A stretch of 21,317 nucleotides of DNA, taken from Vulcanimicrobiota bacterium. GTDB lineage: Bacteria; Vulcanimicrobiota; Vulcanimicrobiia; Vulcanimicrobiales; Vulcanimicrobiaceae. The stretch's first letter is position 1. Each line of letters starts with the position of its first letter. The notes beneath the pieces were generated by a model. The model was not told the origin of the DNA and made no database searches. It saw only the letters and a list, made by a program, of their open reading frames with translations. Positions 14,346-21,317 of this stretch are shown here, piece by piece. The DNA lies in the NCBI GenBank assembly GCA_030038335.1, contig JASHPC010000239.1, positions 1 through 21,317 on the forward strand, read 5' to 3'. A program made the position numbers and the translations under genes.

Positions 14346-16396
14346 TCGCTCGTCACGCAGCCGTCGCAGCGCTCGGAGCGCTGCTGTCGGCGGCAATGAT
14401 CATCGCGGGCGCAGCGGCGATCGCGCACCACCCCATCGCAGCAACCCTTCCAGCGTTGCCATTCCTCGGTGCGCCCCGCTTCGTGATGACGCCGTTCAGC
14501 GGCTTCTTTACGCTTTTCGCCGGACTCGTCGCTTTCCCAACGTCGATCTATAGCGCCGCGTACCTCGAACGCTATCCTCGCTCTTCAAAAGCATGGTTCG
14601 CGCTCGGCTATCTGTTGCTGCTGCTCTCGGTTGTCGGGATCTTCAGCGCAGCCGACGTCGTCTCGTTTTTCGTGGCCTGGGAGATCATGACGCTTACTTC
14701 GAGCGCGCTCGTCGCATACGAGTGGCACGACCGGGGACGCGTACGCGCCGCGATTGGCATGCTCGTCATGAGCGAGTTCGGCACCGCTGCGACGATCCTA
14801 GCATTGCTGCTCGCAGCACATCCGGCCGGTGCGCTGAGCTTCGCGTCCATCGCTCGCGAATCGTCTGCGATCTCAATGCCTGCAAGGGTTTTCATCGCGC
14901 TGCTTTCGTTTTTCGGCTTCGGCGTGAAAGCGGGGATCCTCCCGTTTAACAGCTGGTTACCCCGCGCGTATCCGGCTGCGCCGTCAAACGTGACGGCGGT
15001 CGTTGCTGGCGTCCTCGTCAACTGTGGCGTTTACGGGATGCTTCTCGTGAACCTCGTTCTCGTTCCGGAGAACGCGGCGCTCTTTGGCGGACTGGCCCTT
15101 CTCTTTGGCTCGCTGAGCGCGATCGCTGGCATTCTCTACGCGACGATCGAAGACGACCTCAAACGAATGCTTGCCTATTCCTCGATCGAAAACCTCGGCA
15201 TCGTCGTCGCTGCACTCGGGGCCGGCGCGGTCTTTCTCTCGATGGATCGTCTTGATCTCGCAGCGCTGGGCTTTGGCGCCGGGCTCTGGCACATGAGCAA
15301 TCACTCTCTTTTCAAGTCGTTGCTCTTTCTCGGGACGGGAGCCATCGAGATGCGTGCGGGAACCCGGCGCATGAACGCGCTCGGTGGGCTCGCACGCGCA
15401 ATGCCACTTACTGCGTTCGTCTTTCTCATCGGCGTCCTCGCGATCGCCTCGGTTCCTCCGCTCAACGGATTCGCCAGCGAATGGTTGACGCTCGAGACGC
15501 TGCTGCGGAGTGCAGAAATTGCACCGGCGGCGATCAAGGTCGGCTTCGTGCTCGTGGGAGCTTTGCTGGCTCTTACGGCGGCGCTCGCGTTGACGTGCTT
15601 CGTCAAAGCCTACGCGATGACGTTTCTCGGCGTGGCGCGCAGCGATGCGGCGCGCGACGCGAAGGCCGACGTCTCCCGAGCCGCGTGCGCAGGCATGACG
15701 CTCTTAGCCGTGCTCTGTCTGCTGGCCGGAATCTTCCCGGCATACGTCGTGCAGCTCGTCGACGCCGCGCTTCCAGGCGTGCTTCACGGGCACTTGTCGC
15801 AAGTGCTCCTGCCTCCGTTCCTCGCTGCGAACGGCGGTGGACTTCCACAGGCATTCGTCCATGACTTCACGGCGATCGGCGCTGCGATTGGAACCGGCCT
15901 CATCCCGGGTCGTGGACTCGTTCTCTTGCACCGAGGTGCGGCCGCTAATCCCGTCGTCTTCGCGATGTCGAGCACGTACATTGCAGCATTCGCCGGCATC
16001 ATCGTTGCCGCGATCTTCCTCGCCATTCTGGTCGTGCGGCATCGTCGAAAGAGCGCCGCAGCGATTTGGGTTGGTGGGCTCAATCCGCATCTTCCCGAGA
16101 TGTCGTACACGGCAACCGGCTTTTCTAATCCCGTACGCGTCATCTTCGAAGCCGTCTTCGATCCACGCACGGTCGAACACACTCGGGAAGCGGTGCACGA
16201 TCATTTCCGCGTCGCAGTGACGCGACAGCGTGAAGATGCTTTCATTGCAGACCGCCTCGTCACGGAGCCACTCGTTGCGAAGGCGCGATCCTACGCCGTT
16301 TCTCTCGCGCGCATGCACCATGGGCGCCTCGAGGGATACGTGCTCTACGCTCTCGGGGCTCTCGTCGCAGTTCTGCTCGTCTCGCTCTTTCTCTAA
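14342..16396 (+). CDS. hyfB: HyfB-like antiporter subunit, copy 2
   Basis: 684-aa paralogue of the product of 6628-8670, similar along the whole length by eye (for example FGFGVKAGILPFNSWLPRA against FGFGVKAGLLPFNAWLPRA). Channel residues are kept: Glu114 in VAWEIMT, Lys196 in FGVKAG and the lysine in EDDLKRMLAYSS. It has the same HyfB-specific C-terminal region (TATGFSNPVRVIFEA, HHGRLEGY). GTG 14342 overlaps the stop of the small subunit. It occupies the end of the operon and, with no HyfD gene present, probably supplies an additional antiporter module. It converges with ilvE, the two stop codons overlapping by 4 nt; no terminator hairpin is apparent. Confidence 0.9.
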   Translation: MIARHAAVAALGALLSAAMIIAGAAAIAHHPIAATLPALPFLGAPRFVMTPFSGFFTLFAGLVAFPTSIYSAAYLERYPRSSKAWFALGYLLLLLSVVGIFSAADVVSFFVAWEIMTLTSSALVAYEWHDRGRVRAAIGMLVMSEFGTAATILALLLAAHPAGALSFASIARESSAISMPARVFIALLSFFGFGVKAGILPFNSWLPRAYPAAPSNVTAVVAGVLVNCGVYGMLLVNLVLVPENAALFGGLALLFGSLSAIAGILYATIEDDLKRMLAYSSIENLGIVVAALGAGAVFLSMDRLDLAALGFGAGLWHMSNHSLFKSLLFLGTGAIEMRAGTRRMNALGGLARAMPLTAFVFLIGVLAIASVPPLNGFASEWLTLETLLRSAEIAPAAIKVGFVLVGALLALTAALALTCFVKAYAMTFLGVARSDAARDAKADVSRAACAGMTLLAVLCLLAGIFPAYVVQLVDAALPGVLHGHLSQVLLPPFLAANGGGLPQAFVHDFTAIGAAIGTGLIPGRGLVLLHRGAAANPVVFAMSSTYIAAFAGIIVAAIFLAILVVRHRRKSAAAIWVGGLNPHLPEMSYTATGFSNPVRVIFEAVFDPRTVEHTREAVHDHFRVAVTRQREDAFIADRLVTEPLVAKARSYAVSLARMHHGRLEGYVLYALGALVAVLLVSLFL

Positions 16397-17346
16397 ACCG
16401 TGACTCGACGCCCACCGTAGACCGGCGTCAGCCACGATACGTACTTTTGCTCGCGGCCGGTTATCGCGCGTTCGTACGTCTGCGCGATGCGCGATGTGAT
16501 CGGGCCGATCGACCCGTCCCCTACCGTGCGGCTATCGATCGACGAAACGTAGGCTATTCCCGCGGCGGTGCCTGTGAAAAAGACTTCGTCTGCAGCATAT
16601 AATTCACCACGCGCGATCGAGCGCTCGACAACGCCGATACCGAGGTCCCGCCCGACCTCCATCACCGCTCGGCGCGTGCAGCCTTCGAGAATGTTTTGCG
16701 ACGAGTCAGGGGTGTGCAGCGTCCCGCGGCGCACGACGAAAATGTTCTCCGCCGAGCCTTCGGAGACATGACCGTCGTGCGAAAGCATGATGGCCTCATC
16801 GTAGCCGGCGGCAACCGCGTCGCTCTTGGCGAGCGCGGAGTTTACATAGAGGCCCGTGATCTTCGCGCGCGGCGGAACCGTCGTGTCGTCGGCGCGGCGC
16901 CACGAGCTGACGCAGGCGCGCACGCCGTGCGACGTATCGAGATAGCTAGCATGCGGCAACGCAACGATCGCGAAGTGCGCGGGAACGTCGTGCAGACGCA
17001 CGCCGACGTCCTCGGCACCTTTGAAGATGCACGGCCGCACGTAGACGTTGCACTCGAAACGATTGCGCGCGCAGAGCTCGACGGTCGCCTCGATCAAGTC
17101 GTCGGTCGAAAGCGGAAGCTCCATGAGCAGAATCTTTGCCGAGGCTCGAAGCCGTTCGTAGTGCTCGCGGAGCTGAACCAGGAATAACTCGCTCGTCTCC
17201 TGCGACCAGTATCCGCGTATGCCTTCAAAGCAGCCAGTGCCGTATTGCAAGCCGTGCGTCAGCAAGCCAACTTTTGCTTCGTCGTAACGGCAAAAGGCGC
17301 CGTTGGCATAGACGGTGCTCGCGTTCAAGTCTCGCTCTGCAGCCAT
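16393..17346 (-). CDS. ilvE: Branched-chain amino acid aminotransferase
   Basis: 317-aa fold-type IV PLP aminotransferase, cytoplasmic, transferring the amino group between glutamate and the keto acids of Leu, Ile and Val. Features: LLTHGLQYGTGCFEGIRGY (28-46), the Arg-rich VYVRPCIFKG strand (101-110), catalytic Lys162 in RAKITGLYVNS, the PLP-binding EGSAENIF (196-203), and FFTGTAAGIAYVSSID near 246-261. Length is normal. ATG 17346 gives the complete N-terminus but has no clear Shine-Dalgarno sequence. D-amino acid transaminase or aminodeoxychorismate lyase are less likely because of the full IlvE motif set. It lies 48 bp downstream of polX on the same strand and may be co-transcribed with it. 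Confidence 0.92.
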   Translation of the reverse strand: MAAERDLNASTVYANGAFCRYDEAKVGLLTHGLQYGTGCFEGIRGYWSQETSELFLVQLREHYERLRASAKILLMELPLSTDDLIEATVELCARNRFECNVYVRPCIFKGAEDVGVRLHDVPAHFAIVALPHASYLDTSHGVRACVSSWRRADDTTVPPRAKITGLYVNSALAKSDAVAAGYDEAIMLSHDGHVSEGSAENIFVVRRGTLHTPDSSQNILEGCTRRAVMEVGRDLGIGVVERSIARGELYAADEVFFTGTAAGIAYVSSIDSRTVGDGSIGPITSRIAQTYERAITGREQKYVSWLTPVYGGRRVTV

Positions 17347-17394
17347 GTTGGAGCAATGCGCCGCGCGGGGCCAATCGCCTGCGCCGCAAGGTGC

Positions 17395-19116
17395 CTAACC
17401 GGAACGCTTCCTCCGCAGGTGCTCCAGTAGCTCTGGCAGCGGCTTCGTATTGAGTACCCGGTCCTTCGTCAGACCCGCACGGCGTGCTTGACCCAACGCG
17501 AACTCGACGTTTTCCAAGTGCTCGACGCGATGCGCGTCGCTGTCGAGTGCGAAGATGGCGCCAAACGATGCCGCGTGACGAGCGAGCGTTCCGGAGAGGT
17601 CGAGTCTCGGTGCTTGGCCGTCGATTTCGAGGGCCGTTCCCGTGCGCGCCGCAGCCGCAAAGACCGCGTCGTAGTCGAACTCATAGCCATCGAACTCGCC
17701 AAAGCGGCGGCCGGTCGGATGACCGATGACGGTTACGTATCGATTCTCGCAAGCGCGCAGCAAGCGCTTCGTCATCCCCTCGCGCGGTTGATCGAAGTCG
17801 CTGTGCACGCTTGCGATGACGAGATCGAACTGCGCGAGAACATCGTCGGGATAGTCGAGCGTGCCGTCTGGAAGGATGTCGACCTCGCTCGCGCAGAGCG
17901 TGTAGACGCCGTGCCGTTCGCGCAGCGCTTCGATCTCGCGGCGCTGCTCGCGCATACGTTCCGGCGAGACGCCGAAGCGACCGCGCGACGGCGAGTGATC
18001 GGAGATCGCATGATACTCGTAACCGCGCGCTGCAGCCGCTGCGATCATCGCTTCCAGCTCGTCACGCCCGTCGCTCCATCGCGTGTGCATGTGAAAGTCT
18101 CCGCGAATGTCGCCGAGTGCGACGAGCGTGGGAAGCGCATGCGCGAGCGCTAGATCGACCTCGTCGAGTCCGAGACGCATCTCCGGTTCGACGTACTGCA
18201 TGCCAAGCCGTTCGTAGACTCCCTGTTCCTCCGGCGAGGTCGTCACCGAACCTGTCGCGAGATCGACGATGCCGTTCTCGGAGACGCGCAAGCCATTACG
18301 TACGGCGTGCTCGCGAAGCTTCACGTTGTGCTCGCGCGATCCTGTGAAGTGCTGGAGTAGATTTCCGTACAGATTATCCGGCAGGACACGCAGATCGATC
18401 TGCAGCGCGTCGGCGAGCCAAATACTCGCCTTCGTCGGCCCTTCCGCCAGCACCGCTTCCGCACGCTCCCAACTCGTGAAACGTCTGATGACGCCTTCGG
18501 CGTCGTCCGCCGTGCAGACGAAGTCGACGTCGCCGACGGTTACGTCGTGACGGCGCATGCTCCCAGCCGGCAGCAGACGATGAACCGGCGGCCCTTCGGC
18601 TAGGTGCGCAACGATCTCGCGCGCAACGGCTCGCGCTCGAGGAAGAGGCGTGCGCATTACGTGCGCCCTGTACGAGAGCAGACTGCGCTGCCAGTTTTCG
18701 AGTGTCTTTTTCCCTAAGCGTGGGACGCCTTCGAGCGCTCCGGATCGTAGCGCGTTCTCCAAGTCGTTGAGCGACGCTATGCCAAACTCTTCGTAGAGCA
18801 TCGCGGCCGTCTTCGTTCCGATGCCGGCGACGCCGAGCAACTCGATTACCGTAGATGGAAAGCGTTCGTGCAAGAGTTGGAGGGCATCGGCGGTTCCGGT
18901 CTTCACGAGCTGCTCGACGACGCCGCCGATCGACTTTCCGATACCCGGAAGCTCGAGATGCGCACCCGTCGCCACGAGGTCGGCAAGCGGCGGAGCGTTT
19001 TCGATGCTCGCCGCGGCCTTTTCGTACGCGGTATATTTGTAGAACGACTCGCCCGCCATCTCCATGAGGGTCCGAATCTCGAGAAGCCGGGCGGCGATCT
19101 GGGCGTTCGTGAGCAT
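17395..19116 (-). CDS. polX: DNA polymerase X with C-terminal PHP domain
   Basis: 573 aa, the size of B. subtilis PolX (570). Residues 1 to about 140 hold the 8-kDa-like domain and helix-hairpin-helix motifs (LPGIGKSIGG, VAGIGTKTAA). The polymerase palm has GSMRR (185-189), Asp196 and Asp198 in GDVDF, Asp241 in QIDLRV, and the nucleotide-binding FTGS (257-260). The PHP domain begins near 337 with FHMHT (His342, His344), then SDHS, SEVDI, SVHSD, IGHP and SDAH, a full metal-ligand set expected to give 3'-5' exonuclease or AP-site activity in base-excision repair. The ATG at 19116 is chosen over in-frame upstream starts because family homology begins there (MLTNAQIAARL) and the extension would run into the divergent pncB gene. 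Confidence 0.93.
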   Translation of the reverse strand: MLTNAQIAARLLEIRTLMEMAGESFYKYTAYEKAAASIENAPPLADLVATGAHLELPGIGKSIGGVVEQLVKTGTADALQLLHERFPSTVIELLGVAGIGTKTAAMLYEEFGIASLNDLENALRSGALEGVPRLGKKTLENWQRSLLSYRAHVMRTPLPRARAVAREIVAHLAEGPPVHRLLPAGSMRRHDVTVGDVDFVCTADDAEGVIRRFTSWERAEAVLAEGPTKASIWLADALQIDLRVLPDNLYGNLLQHFTGSREHNVKLREHAVRNGLRVSENGIVDLATGSVTTSPEEQGVYERLGMQYVEPEMRLGLDEVDLALAHALPTLVALGDIRGDFHMHTRWSDGRDELEAMIAAAAARGYEYHAISDHSPSRGRFGVSPERMREQRREIEALRERHGVYTLCASEVDILPDGTLDYPDDVLAQFDLVIASVHSDFDQPREGMTKRLLRACENRYVTVIGHPTGRRFGEFDGYEFDYDAVFAAAARTGTALEIDGQAPRLDLSGTLARHAASFGAIFALDSDAHRVEHLENVEFALGQARRAGLTKDRVLNTKPLPELLEHLRRKRSG

Positions 19117-19173
19117 CGTGGAGAGGTTTCTTCCCGCACGGACGGCACGCCCGCCACGGCGAATCTGAGCGGA

Positions 19174-20283
19174 ATGAGGCCGCGGCTCGATCCGTCCGTC
19201 TTCAACCTTCCGGTCGAGAAGATGCGCGACGGGTACTACTCCGATACGTACTTCAACCGCTCGCGCGAGATCCTGGAACGTGACCGCGCTCATCCGATCG
19301 TGCGAATGCAGGTCTTTCAGCGCGCTGACGCGGTGCTTTGCGGGGTCGACGAAGCCCTTGCGATCCTCAAGCTTTGCAGCGGGCAACGCGTCGCAGGCGG
19401 CGCGTGGAAGGATGGCTGGCCCGAGCTGCGCGTTCTCGCGTTACCCGACGGGACCCACGTCACGCCGTACGAACCGGTGCTCGTCATCGAAGGCGACTAC
19501 GGACTCTTCGCGCATTTGGAGACGTGTTATCTCGGAGTGCTCTCGCGACGCACGCGCATCGCAACGAATGCCCGCGATATCGTATCCGCCGCAAACGGCA
19601 AAACCGTTCTCTTCTTTCCCGCGCGCTTCGACCACCATCTCGTGCAAACGGGTGACGGCTACGCGGCGTATATCTCCGGTGCGCTCGGCGTGTCGACGGA
19701 TGCGAACGCAGAATGGTGGGGTGCGCGCGGCATCGGCACGGTTCCGCACGCGCTCATCGCCGCATACGGAGGCGACACGGTCCTCGCAACGCAGAAGGTC
19801 GCAGAATACACCGATTCAGACGCGCCGGTCATCGCGCTCGTCGACTTCGAAAATGATTGCGTCGCGACGAGTCTCGCGGTCGCGCGTGCACTCGGCGAGC
19901 GCCTTTGGGGCGTGCGGCTCGACACCTCGCGAACGCTCGTCGATAAGTCGTTATGGAATCAGATGGGAACGTTCGTTCCGACGGGTGTCAATCCACAGCT
20001 CGTGTGGAACGTGCGCCATGCGCTCGACAGCGAGGGTTTTGGAGCGGTGCGCATCGTCGTCAGCGGCGGATTCACTCCGCACCGCATCGCCGCTTTCGAG
20101 CGAGCTGCGGTTCCCGTCGACGCGTATGCCGTCGGCAGCGCCTTCTTCGATAACGCGGGGCACTTCGATTTCACTGCAGATATTGCTGCACTGCGCCAGG
20201 GGGAGACATGGCATCCATGTCACAAAGTAGGGCGTCCCGAGCGCCCGAATCCTCGCCTTGAACCGGTCGATTACGATCGCTAA
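19174..20283 (+). CDS. pncB: Nicotinate phosphoribosyltransferase
   Basis: 369-aa enzyme of the nicotinate/quinolinate phosphoribosyltransferase superfamily, making nicotinate mononucleotide from nicotinate and PRPP in NAD salvage. Evidence: early YYSDTYFNRS; EPVLVIEGDY (about 100-109); GVSTDANAEWWGARGIGTV followed by PHALI, whose His192 corresponds to the His of the family GTxxH motif; LVDFEND; WGVRLDTS (245-252); and the phosphate-binding SGGF (297-300) with VGSAFFDN. ATG 19174 is chosen because the family N-terminus begins there and the longer frame overlaps divergent polX. The 57-bp gap to polX should hold both promoters, but none is obvious. A nicotinamide-specific role is possible but less likely. 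Confidence 0.87.
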   Translation: MRPRLDPSVFNLPVEKMRDGYYSDTYFNRSREILERDRAHPIVRMQVFQRADAVLCGVDEALAILKLCSGQRVAGGAWKDGWPELRVLALPDGTHVTPYEPVLVIEGDYGLFAHLETCYLGVLSRRTRIATNARDIVSAANGKTVLFFPARFDHHLVQTGDGYAAYISGALGVSTDANAEWWGARGIGTVPHALIAAYGGDTVLATQKVAEYTDSDAPVIALVDFENDCVATSLAVARALGERLWGVRLDTSRTLVDKSLWNQMGTFVPTGVNPQLVWNVRHALDSEGFGAVRIVVSGGFTPHRIAAFERAAVPVDAYAVGSAFFDNAGHFDFTADIAALRQGETWHPCHKVGRPERPNPRLEPVDYDR

Positions 20284-20293
20284 GCTTCAATCG

Positions 20294-21317
20294 CTACCAG
20301 CGCACCGTCGCAATAAGGACAACGAGCAGCGTGAGGAAGGCATAGGCGGCGTACGCATTCAGCCTGCCGTGATGCAGGAGCGCGAGCTTACGCGCGACGA
20401 CGTTGATACCCGCCGCAGTCGGATCGGTGACGAATCGCTCGGCTGCGTAGCCACCAGAGTGCAAATAACCTATGAATCTGTTGAGGCTGGACGACACGCG
20501 CGCACGAGCGCGTTCCATGCTGGGAGGAGCAATGAACTTGGCAAATAGCACGCGGATCGGATTTGAAAAACCGGTTGCCGTATAGGTCGCCGCCGCGGCA
20601 ACGCGTGGCTGTCCTCCATCCCACGCTACGCCCTTGCTCCGCTTGCGGCGCGCGAGTAGGTGCACGACCATGTACGTTACGCCTAAAAACAAGGCGAGCA
20701 CGGCGATCATATAGCTCGTCGACATCGCAAACGTGACGGAATCATGTGGCCCGCGAAGCATGACCACGAGTCCGCGCCCGCCGATCACACCCTGACCAAG
20801 CTGCGCGCCGAGCGCGTGGAAGCCGTGCACGAAGCCGACAGGTAGTAACGGCTTCCCCGAGGACGCAATCGGTGCGAAAAACGGCGGGACCAGAGCGTCG
20901 GCGGCACTGACGGAAGCCGTCCCGACAGCGGTCCCTAGGAGCGGGATCACGTACGTCGGCAGCACCCCAAGCCCGAGACAGCAGGCGGCTAAGAAAGCCA
21001 TTCCAACGAGCATCGGCGTTGCAGCCTCACGAGGCTTAGGAGCTTCGCTGCGACGTAGCCCGAGAAAGCTCATCGAAAACGCCTTGGCAAAGCACGTGAT
21101 TGCGAGTGCCGCGGTAAGCGCAAGAGCGGCACCGCATAGCGCAAACAAAGCGCGTACGGCTAGCGACGAGAAGGCCGCACTCCTGAAGAGCGTCTCGAAC
21201 AGCATCCACTCGCTGACGAAGCCGTTGAGAGGTGGCACGGCGGAGATGGCGAGAGCACCAATCAAGAAAAACGCCGACGTCCACGGCATGAAGCGCACGA
21301 GACCGCCGAGGCGGTTC
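20294..21317 (-). CDS. HyfB-like antiporter subunit, copy 3 (N-terminus beyond window)
   Basis: C-terminal half (about 340 codons) of a third HyfB/HycC-like antiporter protein; the reading frame is open to the window edge, with NRLGGLVRFMP upstream of the first internal start. It shares AVPPLNGFVSEW, the TATGFSNPIRVLFAKF region and the terminal HHGRLNAY helix with the two + strand copies. It is more diverged and has a shorter tail (no match to the long HTREA(I/V) segment). It ends 10 bp from the convergent pncB stop. It is probably the last gene of another Hyf-like or Mrp-like operon on the minus strand. Whether that locus has its own redox subunits or fluoride riboswitch cannot be seen. Confidence 0.88.
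   Translation of the reverse strand, partial: NRLGGLVRFMPWTSAFFLIGALAISAVPPLNGFVSEWMLFETLFRSAAFSSLAVRALFALCGAALALTAALAITCFAKAFSMSFLGLRRSEAPKPREAATPMLVGMAFLAACCLGLGVLPTYVIPLLGTAVGTASVSAADALVPPFFAPIASSGKPLLPVGFVHGFHALGAQLGQGVIGGRGLVVMLRGPHDSVTFAMSTSYMIAVLALFLGVTYMVVHLLARRKRSKGVAWDGGQPRVAAAATYTATGFSNPIRVLFAKFIAPPSMERARARVSSSLNRFIGYLHSGGYAAERFVTDPTAAGINVVARKLALLHHGRLNAYAAYAFLTLLVVLIATVRW

Noticed and set aside
13374..14396. 340-codon open frame on the minus strand
   Set aside because: It is antisense to hyfG/hyfHI, whose motifs are unambiguous; long shadow frames are expected in GC-rich DNA.
6628..16396. Annotation as a functional [NiFe] hydrogenase or formate hydrogenlyase
   Set aside because: All four Ni-Fe cysteine ligands are absent from the large subunit, and no formate dehydrogenase or hydrogenase maturation genes are present in the window.
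15704..16435. 243-codon open frame on the minus strand
   Set aside because: It is antisense to the second hyfB gene, with shadow-like composition and no recognisable domain.
18868..19173. Longer pncB N-terminus
   Set aside because: It would read antisense through the start of polX, and family similarity begins at 19174.
19117..19386. N-terminal extension of PolX
   Set aside because: It overlaps divergent pncB, has no family similarity, and the normal PolX length is reached from 19116.

Overview
The window is a GC-rich, gene-dense bacterial chromosome segment. Many genes start with GTG or TTG, and most junctions inside operons are 4-nt start/stop overlaps (GTGA or ATGA), so the operons look translationally coupled. 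The host cannot be named from sequence alone. An uncultured, metabolically versatile lineage such as Candidatus Eremiobacterota/Vulcanimicrobiota is a guess. No phage, IS element, tRNA, rRNA or CRISPR array was seen, and no stretch over 300 bases lacks a gene.

Layout. (1) 1-1445: two permease genes of a nucleoside/sugar-type ABC importer; the first is cut by the window edge. (2) 1523-3243: a secreted class-A beta-lactamase-fold serine hydrolase without the usual Glu166, then an unrecognised protein ending in a phage Mu F-like CxxC...HPxCRC motif. (3) 3275-16396: the centrepiece, three consecutive transcription units on the + strand, each opening with a fluoride riboswitch (crcB motif; P1, P3 and the pseudoknot can all be paired by hand). 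Unit 1 is a dynamin-like GTPase plus a protein with four CxxC...CxxH modules. Unit 2 is a Nudix hydrolase plus a HyfB-like antiporter subunit. Unit 3 is a 101-aa charged helical protein plus HyfC-, HyfE-, HyfF-, HyfG-, ferredoxin/HyfI-fusion- and a second HyfB-like subunit.

The Hyf-like complex is not a working hydrogenase. In the large subunit both cysteine pairs that hold the Ni-Fe site are replaced (L1 reads R-A-N-G-T-S, L2 reads G-L-S-V-A-E), while the small subunit keeps all four ligands of the proximal [4Fe-4S] cluster and gains an N-terminal single-cluster ferredoxin domain. It therefore belongs with the energy-converting-hydrogenase-related (Ehr) complexes: a complex I-like, ion-translocating membrane module with an unknown electron partner. 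HyfD is missing and a second HyfB is present. Fluoride riboswitches upstream of formate-hydrogenlyase-type genes have been reported before. Three in a row covering one Ehr complex, a dynamin, a Nudix enzyme and two unknown proteins, with no fluoride exporter in view, is the notable system here.

(4) 16393-21317: ordinary metabolism and repair: branched-chain aminotransferase (ilvE) and PHP-domain DNA polymerase X (polX) on the minus strand, and a nicotinate phosphoribosyltransferase on the plus strand. At the right edge is the C-terminal half of a third HyfB-like protein on the minus strand, suggesting another complex I-like locus beyond the window.
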